Source: a virus
DNA: 43,858 nt
IMG/VR virus record: IMGVR_UViG_3300008267_000102
Coordinates: 1-43,858 of that record
Reading direction: 5' to 3' (one strand)
Shown here one piece after another: positions 32,580 to 40,441 of this stretch. The stretch's first letter is position 1. Every line of letters begins with the position of its first letter. The notes below the pieces were generated by a model that was not told where the DNA came from, made no database searches, and was given only the letters and a program-made list of their open reading frames with translations. Position numbers and translations under genes: made by a program.

Positions 32580-34995
32580 TATTTAAATTCCTTCCCACAT
32601 TATAGTTAGACCGCATTGACCGCGCAGCTTTGCTGTTAGGATTAGCGATTGCACTGCTAACACCGGTGTCAATGTTCTGGTCAAACACCTGTTTAGCGAT
32701 TATCTTAACTTCTTCAGGGCTGATCTGTCTAACATCGTACTGAGCGCCTTTGATGTTATTTTCAATACTGACCTTCATGTTGACAGCGGTGCCGCCAGCA
32801 TTACCGGCATTATCCAGTAGTTTAGCAGTGTCCTCGCGGCTAGTAACTCTGGCCGGACCTTTAACAAGCATACCGTTAACAAGCTCGTCACCGTATTCAG
32901 AAACGATACCGAACTGACCTGCTGGCACGTTACCGCCTTCGTCGAATGCACCGGCAATGGTGACACCCATGATAGCACCAGCTTGAGCTGCACCAATTGC
33001 TAAACCAGTTGAGATCATTGCCGGTGCTGCGAGTGGAAACATTGCCGCCAGTTGTGAACCTAACGAAATACCCGCGATAACAGCATTTGCCGCTGCAATC
33101 GTTTGCGAGATAACAAACATCGCTTTCTGTGCTGCGTTCATGTCTTTGGTACGGTTACGGACGTCAGCAGCGCCATTACTCATTAAATCAACCAGGCTTG
33201 TCATCTGTTGCGCGGCCATGCCGAATAGCGCCAACTGGTTCTGATAACTCTGTAAGTTCAGTTGGTCCATAACACTGTTATGTCGAGCTATTTCACCTTC
33301 AATTAACGCATTAATTCTTGCCCGTTCTTCGAATTGACTTTCGTGTAAAGCGTTAGCTTGTTCGGCCAGCGTAATCATGTTACGTGCGTAAAGCTGCGTT
33401 TCAGCGCCTTCAGGATCTTCGGTTCTACGTTGCTTGATTTGAGCGTTTTCTATCTGGCGGCGGATGCGTTCGCGCTTGTCGTACTCCTTTGTTACTTCTT
33501 CAGTTTTCCATGCTTCTAAAGCTGCATAGGATTCTGCGGCTTGGGTGTCAACTGAACCAACTCGCTTAACATGATCGTCAATAATAGCTTTCTGGCGGTC
33601 GTATTCCTGGTCCACCGTATTGGTTTTTTTAACGATGTTACTGTAAAAATTCTGAAAATCTTTATCGAGTTCGGTAGCGCGCCACTGGTCAAGGGCTGCA
33701 TACGCGGCCTTTGCTTCTTCGTTGGTTTTGCCGATATGTTTGACATAATCGTCAATAATAGCTTTGCGCCGGTCATACTCTTGCTGTGTTGATTCAGTTT
33801 GTTTGACCAAGCTTTGGTATTCAGATTCAAAAGCTTTCGTTATTTCGTCGATTGCGTCAACAGCGTTTTTACTGATCGGTTCCCAACCATTGGCAGTGTC
33901 TTTCAGTATTTCTTTACCTTTGGACAACTCATAAAACTGATCTAATAGTTTTTGCTTCAGGTCATCTAAACCAGCTTCAGCGCCTTTGGCTTTCGGGTTA
34001 ATCATTGCTATTGCGTCAGCAAAATCTGACAATGAAGTGTCTGTAACTTCTTCTTTTAAATTTTTTATTGCCCGTTGAAATTCAATATAATTATCGGCAG
34101 ACCCTAAACCAAGCGCTTCACGCAAAGTGCCGCCGAACGGTTTGATGTCCTGAATTTCTTTACTGATTACTTTTAGGCTTTCAGCCTGAGCCTTTAAAAC
34201 ACCACCTTGAGCCAATCGCAATTGTTCATCGGCAGCACGTTTACTGTACTGTGCCAGTTCATTTAACTTACTGCTTAATTCGGTGACACCTTCAGCATTG
34301 ACTGTCAGATACTTACTGTATTCTTCAGTCAATTTGTTCAATCGGTCCAAGGCACCGGCCGCACTGTTCATAGCCGTATATACTGAACCGGCCAGAACAC
34401 CGCCAAGCGCAATGACGGCACCGAGTACAGCACCTGTTGGACCAAAAGCTGATGCAAACTGTGACGCCTGCTGTGAAAACACAACAAAACCGCTTGTACC
34501 CATTTGCAATTGCACGATAGTATCTTGTAATTGCCAACCTGCATTCTGTGCTGTACCGCGTAGGTCACGAAATGAGCCGGAAGTATCGTCAACAGCCCCA
34601 CGCATCTGCTGATATTGCTGGACAGCCTGCAACACTTGTTGTTTCTGTGCTTCGGTGGCATTAGAACCAAGGCGCTGAACAGCGTTTAACTGCTCAATTT
34701 CGTCAGCAGTTTTACCGACCATCGCGGCCATGTTTTTGTATTGTTCGGTGATATTTTCAGTGAGTTTATTATTTCGCTCGAACTGATTCGCAACCAATCT
34801 GGCCTGTTGCGCCAGTTCCTTTTTGCTCTGCACTGTTTTATAAGTGACAGTGGCATTCTGACCTAACTGAGCATTTAGCTCGGCAACAGTGGCGTCAGCG
34901 TCTTTGACGGCTTTGGTAAATGTCCTGACGCCAGTAATGCCATCGGCACCGTTGAACTCTAATTGAAACGTGGTTGAGCGAAGTACATTACTCAT
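32569..34995 (-). CDS. Tail tape measure protein
   Basis: An 808-residue protein with long coiled-coil stretches and a hydrophobic middle (SAFGPTGAVLGAVIALGGVL). Residues ~395-510 contain two similar ~55-residue repeats (EYDRRKAIIDDYVKHIGKTN and EYDRQKAIIDDHVKRVGSVD). At ~0.15 nm per residue it predicts a tail of about 120 nm. A second hydrophobic segment is near residues 640-690. It overlaps both neighbours, as usual for this gene. Confidence 0.9.
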   Translation of the reverse strand: MSNVLRSTTFQLEFNGADGITGVRTFTKAVKDADATVAELNAQLGQNATVTYKTVQSKKELAQQARLVANQFERNNKLTENITEQYKNMAAMVGKTADEIEQLNAVQRLGSNATEAQKQQVLQAVQQYQQMRGAVDDTSGSFRDLRGTAQNAGWQLQDTIVQLQMGTSGFVVFSQQASQFASAFGPTGAVLGAVIALGGVLAGSVYTAMNSAAGALDRLNKLTEEYSKYLTVNAEGVTELSSKLNELAQYSKRAADEQLRLAQGGVLKAQAESLKVISKEIQDIKPFGGTLREALGLGSADNYIEFQRAIKNLKEEVTDTSLSDFADAIAMINPKAKGAEAGLDDLKQKLLDQFYELSKGKEILKDTANGWEPISKNAVDAIDEITKAFESEYQSLVKQTESTQQEYDRRKAIIDDYVKHIGKTNEEAKAAYAALDQWRATELDKDFQNFYSNIVKKTNTVDQEYDRQKAIIDDHVKRVGSVDTQAAESYAALEAWKTEEVTKEYDKRERIRRQIENAQIKQRRTEDPEGAETQLYARNMITLAEQANALHESQFEERARINALIEGEIARHNSVMDQLNLQSYQNQLALFGMAAQQMTSLVDLMSNGAADVRNRTKDMNAAQKAMFVISQTIAAANAVIAGISLGSQLAAMFPLAAPAMISTGLAIGAAQAGAIMGVTIAGAFDEGGNVPAGQFGIVSEYGDELVNGMLVKGPARVTSREDTAKLLDNAGNAGGTAVNMKVSIENNIKGAQYDVRQISPEEVKIIAKQVFDQNIDTGVSSAIANPNSKAARSMRSNYNVGRNLNNGN

Positions 34996-35546
34996 TTGAT
35001 TTTATCCACCAGGCTATTAAACTTAATTTTAAACTGCTCGTTTTGCTCGTCAATCGAGCCATAAAACGCATTGGCAAGAAATGGTTTTGCCGCTATAGGT
35101 ATTAAATCTTCGTCAGAGTATTCCTTACCAGGCACTTTACGACCACCGGCTTTTAGTCGTGACGTACCGTATTCGACCCAATAGGCTATCTGTGGGGCAT
35201 TCATGTCAGCGTTTCTTACTTTACCTTCCGCGTCCATTGTCGTGGTGAATATCTTACCATGTGCAGCGGCCACCGCGTCCATATGATAAACACCCATCGT
35301 GCCAACGACTGTATGAGGATCAGTTTTACTGAACTCATTTGATTTACCTATTGAGTCATAAACGTAACTACCGGCCTTGCCACCAACTACAGATACCCAG
35401 TTTTGCCTGATACGCTCAATAACCGGTTCTTGCATAGCACTGACCGACTCACGGATTATAGGGTCGAACTGATCCGCCAGCTTTTCTAAATAACTGGCGA
35501 TTTCAGTGAGGCCGGTATTTTTGACACTGACAAAACCACGGGGCAC
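34992..35546 (-). CDS. HK97 gp10-like tail completion protein
   Basis: A 184-residue protein, GTG start at 35546 (MPRGFVSVKNTGLTEIASYL). It contains WVEYGTSRLKAGGRKVPGKE, the segment with YGTSR typical of HK97 gp10/neck-type proteins. It would join head and tail. Its place after the chaperones and directly before the tape measure is unusual for this class, which more often lies upstream of the tail tube. The ribosome binding site is weak. Confidence 0.75.
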   Translation of the reverse strand: MPRGFVSVKNTGLTEIASYLEKLADQFDPIIRESVSAMQEPVIERIRQNWVSVVGGKAGSYVYDSIGKSNEFSKTDPHTVVGTMGVYHMDAVAAAHGKIFTTTMDAEGKVRNADMNAPQIAYWVEYGTSRLKAGGRKVPGKEYSDEDLIPIAAKPFLANAFYGSIDEQNEQFKIKFNSLVDKIK

Positions 35547-35548
35547 GG

Positions 35549-35749
35549 TTAATCTCCAAATAGTCGTTTAAATTGCGCTTTACTTTCTTCAACCGTAACT
35601 GTAGCAGGATTGCGCTTTTCAATGATAGGTTTGTCTTTGGGTGTGATAGAAAAAAATAAAGACCAGTATTCAAGTTCAGATGCGGGCCACCGCATTACCT
35701 CAAATACTGGCCTTCTAAGGTGCATGCAAATTTTACGCACCAACAGCAT
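35549..35749 (-). CDS. Tail assembly chaperone, frameshifted downstream part (T-like)
   Basis: 66 residues from the first ATG, but it is mainly the C-terminal part of a fusion made by -1 frameshift from the gene above. The sequence VMRWPASELEYWSLFFSI matches the W-P-x-S-E-x-x-x-W pattern of tail chaperone T domains. The frame is open back through the A9 slip site at 35772-35780, so the fused protein (about 200 residues) is the likely product. Confidence 0.8.
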   Translation of the reverse strand: MLLVRKICMHLRRPVFEVMRWPASELEYWSLFFSITPKDKPIIEKRNPATVTVEESKAQFKRLFGD

Positions 35750-35760
35750 ATACCCGTCGC

Positions 35761-36150
35761 TTAGGAGTCGCTTTTTTTTTCCTTAAGCGATTCCACTGGT
35801 TTCAACGGGTTCAACTCCCAATTGGCAACCATTAGCGCTTCCAGCGTTTCGCGATTAACCGTGGTGTGGAACTGTTCTAACTGATCTTCACGTAACAGAA
35901 AGTTACCGGTGTCAGGACATACCATGACTGACATTAAACTTGCAATGGTCAGTAAAGCGGTTTTACCTGTGTCATCGAGTGATTCATTTGACATAATTTT
36001 ACGTTGCAAACTATTCATTCGAATTGAACCGGCAATCGTCATTTCAGTGACCATAATTTCAGCACCCTTGCCGAATTGTGGTACTGACACCAGTAAGAAT
36101 TTACGCTTAGTGATTTCTCCTGACGTTAAGTTTAACGACTTTAAAATCAT
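35761..36150 (-). CDS. Tail assembly chaperone (G-like)
   Basis: A 129-residue protein ending SLKEKKSDS. In the ORF end, the mRNA reads GGAAAAAAAAAGCGAC, and a -1 slip at A_AAA_AAA puts the ribosome into the frame of the next ORF. The pair thus behaves like lambda G/GT, two chaperones coating the tape measure. Position between tail tube and tape measure is as expected. Confidence 0.8.
   Translation of the reverse strand: MILKSLNLTSGEITKRKFLLVSVPQFGKGAEIMVTEMTIAGSIRMNSLQRKIMSNESLDDTGKTALLTIASLMSVMVCPDTGNFLLREDQLEQFHTTVNRETLEALMVANWELNPLKPVESLKEKKSDS
35772..35780 (-). promoter_or_regulatory. Programmed -1 frameshift site (A9) between tail chaperones
   Basis: Nine A residues on the mRNA. In the upstream frame they read A AAA AAA A; a tandem -1 slip yields AAG CGA CTC ... 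which joins ORF 35549-35749 without a stop. The fused product has about 126 + 74 residues. In this class of gene the frameshift is a well-established feature. Confidence 0.85.
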
Positions 36151-36812
36151 GATACAGTTACCGCCAGTGAACCAACAACGCCACGAACTTCAGCGGTGAT
36201 GGTAACAGCACCAGTACCGACCTTAGTCACTAAACCAGATGCGCTAACGGTTGCTTTAGCGGTGTCACTTGATTTCCAAGTCACAGTACCGATTTCAGCG
36301 GCGTTCAATAACGGCACGGTTTCGATTGATAACTGAGAACTCGTAGTAATTGCGGCAGTACCATTAACCGTTACTGTCCATACTGGGCGGCTATTCTGCT
36401 TACCGGCCACTTCCCACATCTTCCAATCTTCCTGAGTACCGTCAGTGATTTTAAAGCCGAAAGATTTAAACAGGAAACCGGCCACGGTGTTATCTGGCCA
36501 CTTGACCCGCATGTTAAATTCTTCTTCATTGCGGCAACGCTGAATAAACGCCTGTTGTAGCACGTATTCGTCATAGTATTCACCGCCAACTTGTTGAGCG
36601 GGAATATACTGACCTTGCAACGTCTTATCGGGTGCATCGCGCAGACCGGAACCATAGCGCTTCATTCGGTCAGCTAATGTTGTTTTTTCTTTCGGTTCGG
36701 ACATTTCGCCTGTCTCACCGATACTGGTGAGGCTTGGCGCTACGGCCCATACGCCTGGTGCTGTTTCGTGTTCAACGACAGTACCCGCGAGTAATGTTAC
36801 ATCTTCTGCCAT
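36147..36812 (-). CDS. Major tail tube protein with C-terminal Ig-like (BIG2) domain
   Basis: A 221-residue protein. Residues 1-145 have the tail tube character (TLLAGTVVEHETAPGVW..., then MRVKWPDNTVAGFLFKSF). The C-terminal ~80 residues form a BIG2-type domain (TVTWKSSDTAKATVSASGLV, then GTGAVTITAEVRG). Such decoration domains project from the tail and may bind cell-surface glycans. It is followed by the chaperones with 4-base overlap. Confidence 0.85.
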   Translation of the reverse strand: MAEDVTLLAGTVVEHETAPGVWAVAPSLTSIGETGEMSEPKEKTTLADRMKRYGSGLRDAPDKTLQGQYIPAQQVGGEYYDEYVLQQAFIQRCRNEEEFNMRVKWPDNTVAGFLFKSFGFKITDGTQEDWKMWEVAGKQNSRPVWTVTVNGTAAITTSSQLSIETVPLLNAAEIGTVTWKSSDTAKATVSASGLVTKVGTGAVTITAEVRGVVGSLAVTVS

Positions 36813-36821
36813 GATAGACCC

Positions 36822-37181
36822 CTATTTAGGATAAACGGTGACGTCAATAAACGCCCGTTGATGCGGTTCAGTCGGTGCCTTTGGCTCTACTAAAGTCAAT
36901 TGCACAAACAATTTTTGAAAATACTGGTTGCTAGTATTGTCCAGTAATTCTACAGCGTCAATGGTTTGCTGTAAATGCTGTACGGTGTCGATAACCGTGA
37001 TACGCCAGTTAGACAGCCGTTTGGTCTTGCTGCCTGCCAGAACTCGGCTACTGCTGTGTGATACGTTATACAGCGCAATTGCAGGCACTGCTGCGTTACT
37101 CGGTACGACACCAGAATAAACGCCAACGCCTGGTAAGGCCGTTTTTAATGTGGCGATCAGTTCGTTAACCGTGGTTGTCAT
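36822..37181 (-). CDS. Tail completion / terminator protein
   Basis: A 119-residue protein (MTTTVNELIATLKTALPGVG, then VYSGVVPSNAAVPAIALYNV) of the size and place of lambda U / HK97 gp10-type tail terminators. It overlaps the previous gene by 4 bases and is followed by the tube gene after 9 bases. Confidence 0.75.
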   Translation of the reverse strand: MTTTVNELIATLKTALPGVGVYSGVVPSNAAVPAIALYNVSHSSSRVLAGSKTKRLSNWRITVIDTVQHLQQTIDAVELLDNTSNQYFQKLFVQLTLVEPKAPTEPHQRAFIDVTVYPK

Positions 37182-37513
37182 GTGTCACGCTCCACCTTGG
37201 CTGTGATAATCATGGCCTGTCTGGTTGCACCTGGTCTGACATGCTGAATTTTATAGACGATACCTGTCTGCATGTCACGCAACCAACCGGCATTGACTGC
37301 ACGGTCATCAAAATACATCAGGCAAGTAATGACCTCACTGGTTAATGTCTCACCCATCTGGACAAGTTGGGAGCCATTTTTGACGTCAATGTCAGCCCAC
37401 GCCTGAAACAATGGCGTCAGCGGTAACGGTTGACCATATTCGTCTGATCCGCTTGGTTGAGTCATAAACTCGACAGGTCCACGTAACCGGCCTGGATTTA
37501 AGTTAAACTCCAT
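37178..37513 (-). CDS. Head closure protein
   Basis: A 111-residue protein (LNPGRLRGPVEFMTQPSGSD ... WADIDVKNG) matching the size, beta content and position of SPP1 gp16-type head closure (Hc1) proteins. It overlaps its upstream neighbour by 11 bases and the next gene by 4. It would seal the portal after packaging. Confidence 0.8.
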   Translation of the reverse strand: MEFNLNPGRLRGPVEFMTQPSGSDEYGQPLPLTPLFQAWADIDVKNGSQLVQMGETLTSEVITCLMYFDDRAVNAGWLRDMQTGIVYKIQHVRPGATRQAMIITAKVERDT

Positions 37514-38012
37514 AAAATTTTACCGTGTCTAATAACATTCGTGACGTCAGTGGCATTTCAGCAACGGTGACGCCTGTTACTGTGTCCTGCCGGTTATTAT
37601 AGAGTGTGCTGATCATCATCAGGATGCCTTGTTTCACCGCTGATGGTACTACAGTATAACCGCAATTATAGGTTACTTTAGCGCTACTGTAAGGCGTAGT
37701 GATTGTGATTTTCTGTGTAACGTCGTCGAATGTGTAATCAGTGCTGGCGGAACCGTCTAATAACAACTCTGTCACGGCAGTAGCATTACCGAACGGTAAT
37801 TGGACCTCACCGGTGTATTCTTCGACAGCAATCGTTACAGAACCAAGGGTCAGTAGCCGGTTACTATACGTTTGGGCCAATTCAGCCGCCACGGTTATCA
37901 GCGCAGTGATGTAACTATCTTCCATCGTGTGAGTGACACGGCATTGAGTTTTAGCCTCGGCCAGTGTCACAACAGTCGATAATGACGCTTGTGAGTTAAT
38001 TTTTTTATACAT
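37503..38012 (-). CDS. Head-tail connector (gp6-like)
   Basis: 169 residues from ATG 38012 (MYKKINSQASLSTVVTLAEA KTQCRV). The upstream in-frame ATG at 38024 is directly after the terminator's T-run with no ribosome binding site; GGGG lies 7 bases before 38012. The AKTQCRVTHTMEDSYITALI segment is the conserved start of HK97 gp6/DnaB-like connector family proteins. It bridges portal and head closure. Confidence 0.8.
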   Translation of the reverse strand: MYKKINSQASLSTVVTLAEAKTQCRVTHTMEDSYITALITVAAELAQTYSNRLLTLGSVTIAVEEYTGEVQLPFGNATAVTELLLDGSASTDYTFDDVTQKITITTPYSSAKVTYNCGYTVVPSAVKQGILMMISTLYNNRQDTVTGVTVAEMPLTSRMLLDTVKFYGV

Positions 38013-38024
38013 GGTGTACCCCAT

Positions 38025-38051
38025 ATAAAAAAGCCACCGGTTAAGGTGGCT
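38025..38051 (-). terminator. Intrinsic terminator after the major capsid gene
   Basis: On the minus strand AGCCACC-TTAACC-GGTGGCT is followed by TTTTT. A 7-bp perfect stem (38045-38051 / 38032-38038), 18 bases beyond the capsid stop. It likely lowers transcription into the connector genes, matching the high capsid requirement. Confidence 0.88.
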
Positions 38052-38069
38052 CTATTATTACCGACCAGA

Positions 38070-39485
38070 TTAACCGGCGTTAGCTGTAGCAGCACAGACC
38101 AGAATGGCGTCTGACTTACCAATGATTTCAAAGAACTCTTTGTCCATCTTAACCACGGTACAGCCGTCAACGGTGTATGGGTCTAACAGTAATTTATCAA
38201 TGTCACCGTTGTTCAATAAGAACGCTTGTGACAAATCACCGAAGATTGCGAAAGTGCTGTTTGCAGCTACGTTCGGCATGGTGTCATCAATGATCACAGG
38301 ATAACCATTCAACACCAGACGTTTACCTGGCAAGCCTTCAATATATTCATACATGAACAATGGACGACCATCAGCATCTTTTACTTTTTCGAAGATACCT
38401 TTGGTATTCCGGTTCATGTACCAAGCGGCTTTACCTAAATACATCGTCGGCAGTTTGTTACAGGTATCAATTACCCAGTTCACGATAGCGTTACTATCGG
38501 CACCGATGGCACCTGAAATACCCGTTTTAACAACAGGATAAAAGTCAGAATCACGACGACCTGCACCTAATGTCGGTTTCCAGCTTTGGCCCGTAGTTGC
38601 TGTGATGTCAACACGTTTCGAACTCAGAATACCACGGCAGTTTTTACCGATACCGTTACCAAACAGAACTTGCGCAGCCAGATAAATACCTGACGACACA
38701 CCCATCTGATTAACTAAATCGGCGTAAATGTCAAGGTCTGAACCACGCATAGCTTCGTCGGTAATGCGAGGCTTCATGTTCATTTTGAACACGTTCGACT
38801 TAATTTCGACAAATTCACTGGTTGAAGTTTCAGGAATAGTCGTACCAGCTACGTTTTCAATACCTTCCTGCACTGAAGGATAGCTGATCTCAATCACTTG
38901 ACGGTAGTCGCGAGTTAACGATGGTTTGTAACCGATATGTGTTAAAATCGGTGAGAACTCACGCGCATAGTGCATAATGTCACTAGCAAGGATTTCAGCA
39001 ACAGCCATACCACCTTGAGCGGCAACGGTTAAGTTTAGTGTCTTAACCTGTTCAGGTGTATGCTTCGACTTGAGCTGAATATTTAAGCCCATTTCTTTTA
39101 ACTGGATTTCAGCATTTTCACGGATGAACTTAAAGAACTGGTCGCCTTCTTTACCGTCTTTTGTCTTAATGAACGCACCAATGGCTTTTTGCGCAACCAG
39201 ACGTAAAGCATTTTTTTGCTGTTCGTCAGTAACTGCTGCGATTGCCGGTTTTTGCTTACTGCGAAGATCAGACATTTCAGACTGAACTTCCGCCAGTGAT
39301 TCAACCAGCTTCTTCATGCCTTCAACGTCGCCACCTTCTTTCAGCTTGTCGAACTTGGTTTGTAAGTCCTCATGCTTTTGTGTCAGCGTTTTGAACTGTT
39401 GTGCCAGTTTTTCGTTTTCGTCATTCTGTGCGCTGAATTTCTTCAACGCTTCTTCGATCATCGCCTTGATTTGTTCAATGGTCAT
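38070..39485 (-). CDS. Major capsid protein, HK97 fold, with N-terminal delta/scaffold domain
   Basis: A 471-residue protein. Residues 1-95 are a charged coiled coil (EEALKKFSAQNDENEKLAQQ ... LVESLAEVQSEMSDLRSKQK) acting as a scaffold and removed by the protease, as in HK97. The rest has the phage_capsid pattern (GMAVAEILASDIMHYAREFS, TIPETSTSEFVEIKSNVF, KAAWYMNRNTKGIFEKV). Ribosome binding site TAAGG is 8 bases upstream of 39485. The 5' untranslated region is the structured RNA at 39486-39781. Confidence 0.93.
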   Translation of the reverse strand: MTIEQIKAMIEEALKKFSAQNDENEKLAQQFKTLTQKHEDLQTKFDKLKEGGDVEGMKKLVESLAEVQSEMSDLRSKQKPAIAAVTDEQQKNALRLVAQKAIGAFIKTKDGKEGDQFFKFIRENAEIQLKEMGLNIQLKSKHTPEQVKTLNLTVAAQGGMAVAEILASDIMHYAREFSPILTHIGYKPSLTRDYRQVIEISYPSVQEGIENVAGTTIPETSTSEFVEIKSNVFKMNMKPRITDEAMRGSDLDIYADLVNQMGVSSGIYLAAQVLFGNGIGKNCRGILSSKRVDITATTGQSWKPTLGAGRRDSDFYPVVKTGISGAIGADSNAIVNWVIDTCNKLPTMYLGKAAWYMNRNTKGIFEKVKDADGRPLFMYEYIEGLPGKRLVLNGYPVIIDDTMPNVAANSTFAIFGDLSQAFLLNNGDIDKLLLDPYTVDGCTVVKMDKEFFEIIGKSDAILVCAATANAG

Positions 39486-39781
39486 GGTTATTACCTTATG
39501 TGAAATTTGAGTGATGGTTTTTGGTTGCGCTTATCCAAGCGGTACTGTGTATCCACACAATGAGGTTTGAGCTGATGCGTGTCTTGCCAGTTGTAATCGG
39601 ACCTTCCCGCACAGACGATTACTATCTTCAGCTCATTGGCTTTGGTGTTTTTATTGCTACGGTAGCACGACGGCATGAATAGCTGGGTACGAAAACACCA
39701 AACCAATAAGCACTGACATTGCAGGTGTTAGCAAGGAGAACCCCTTCAACCTGTTTGACCTGCAATGTCAGTAAACTAAGA
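39486..39781 (-). ncRNA. Structured RNA between protease and major capsid genes (undescribed)
   Basis: On the mRNA strand, in 5'->3' order, five consecutive elements fill the gap: F, a perfect 15-bp stem (39758-39772 / 39712-39726); E, a 16-bp stem with a one-base bulge (39692-39707 / 39635-39651); C (39628-39634 / 39569-39575, 7 bp) enclosing D (39616-39622 / 39593-39599, 7 bp); B, TGTGT-GGAT-ACACA (39546-39559); A, CGCTT-GGAT-AAGCG (39528-39541). Adjacent elements are 0-9 bases apart, and A ends about 30 bases before TAAGG of the capsid gene. No T-run follows any stem. An ORF that can be read across it lacks a ribosome binding site. Function unknown. Confidence 0.75.
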
Positions 39782-40441
39782 TTACTTAAACAATTCTGAT
39801 TTTGCAAGTAATTCAGCTAATTCTTGCAATTCTTTTTCTTCATCGTCAACGCCTGGTTGATATGCACCGGTAATTTTCTCGATCTGGCGCTTACTCAACC
39901 AGCCGACTGAATCAAGGATTTCTCGCAGTTCGGATTTGGTCGGTAGTTTACCTTCTTCGAGATGCGATTTAATTGACTGTAACCGTGATTCTTCATTACA
40001 GGCAGCGACAACCCAACTGGTTTCGACTATATCGAGCTTGATTAAATCGTTACAGCGTTTTTCACTGTTCCACTTTTCCTCGATAACGCGATAGCCGATA
40101 CTGAAACTGTCTAACGCACCATCTTTAGCAAGTGCCAGAATATCGCGGCCCATAGTGGTATCAGCCAGCTTACCACGCATAAATAAACCTTTACTGTCCT
40201 CTTTCATTTCGAGCCAAGTACCGACCGGCAAACCGTACTTGTTGTGCATCCAGAACATTTTTGGCATGGTGCCATTGGCTTTATGCTTATCAATACTGTC
40301 CTGATATGCGCCATCTAAAGTACGATCAAGCGCATGGTCAATATTACCTTTCACATTGCCATAGCATGTAAACTCGCCAGTTTCTTTATCCATTTTAAAG
40401 TCGATAACACCGACGTTAAATGATTTATTTTTTACTGTCAT
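39782..40441 (-). CDS. HK97-type prohead protease (U35)
   Basis: 219 residues from the ATG at 40441, preceded by GGGAG; upstream start 40591 lies inside the portal gene and is rejected. His66 (FWMHNKYGLPVG) and Ser114 (DSFSIGYR) are in the positions of the U35 catalytic pair. It would cleave the delta domain from the capsid protein in the prohead. It overlaps the portal stop by 17 bases. Confidence 0.9.
   Translation of the reverse strand: MTVKNKSFNVGVIDFKMDKETGEFTCYGNVKGNIDHALDRTLDGAYQDSIDKHKANGTMPKMFWMHNKYGLPVGTWLEMKEDSKGLFMRGKLADTTMGRDILALAKDGALDSFSIGYRVIEEKWNSEKRCNDLIKLDIVETSWVVAACNEESRLQSIKSHLEEGKLPTKSELREILDSVGWLSKRQIEKITGAYQPGVDDEEKELQELAELLAKSELFK

Noticed and set aside
39491-39706. 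An ORF of 71 codons on the minus strand across the structured RNA
   Set aside because: It needs a TTG start inside the 16-bp stem or an internal ATG without ribosome binding site, and the codons are explained by stems; treated as RNA.
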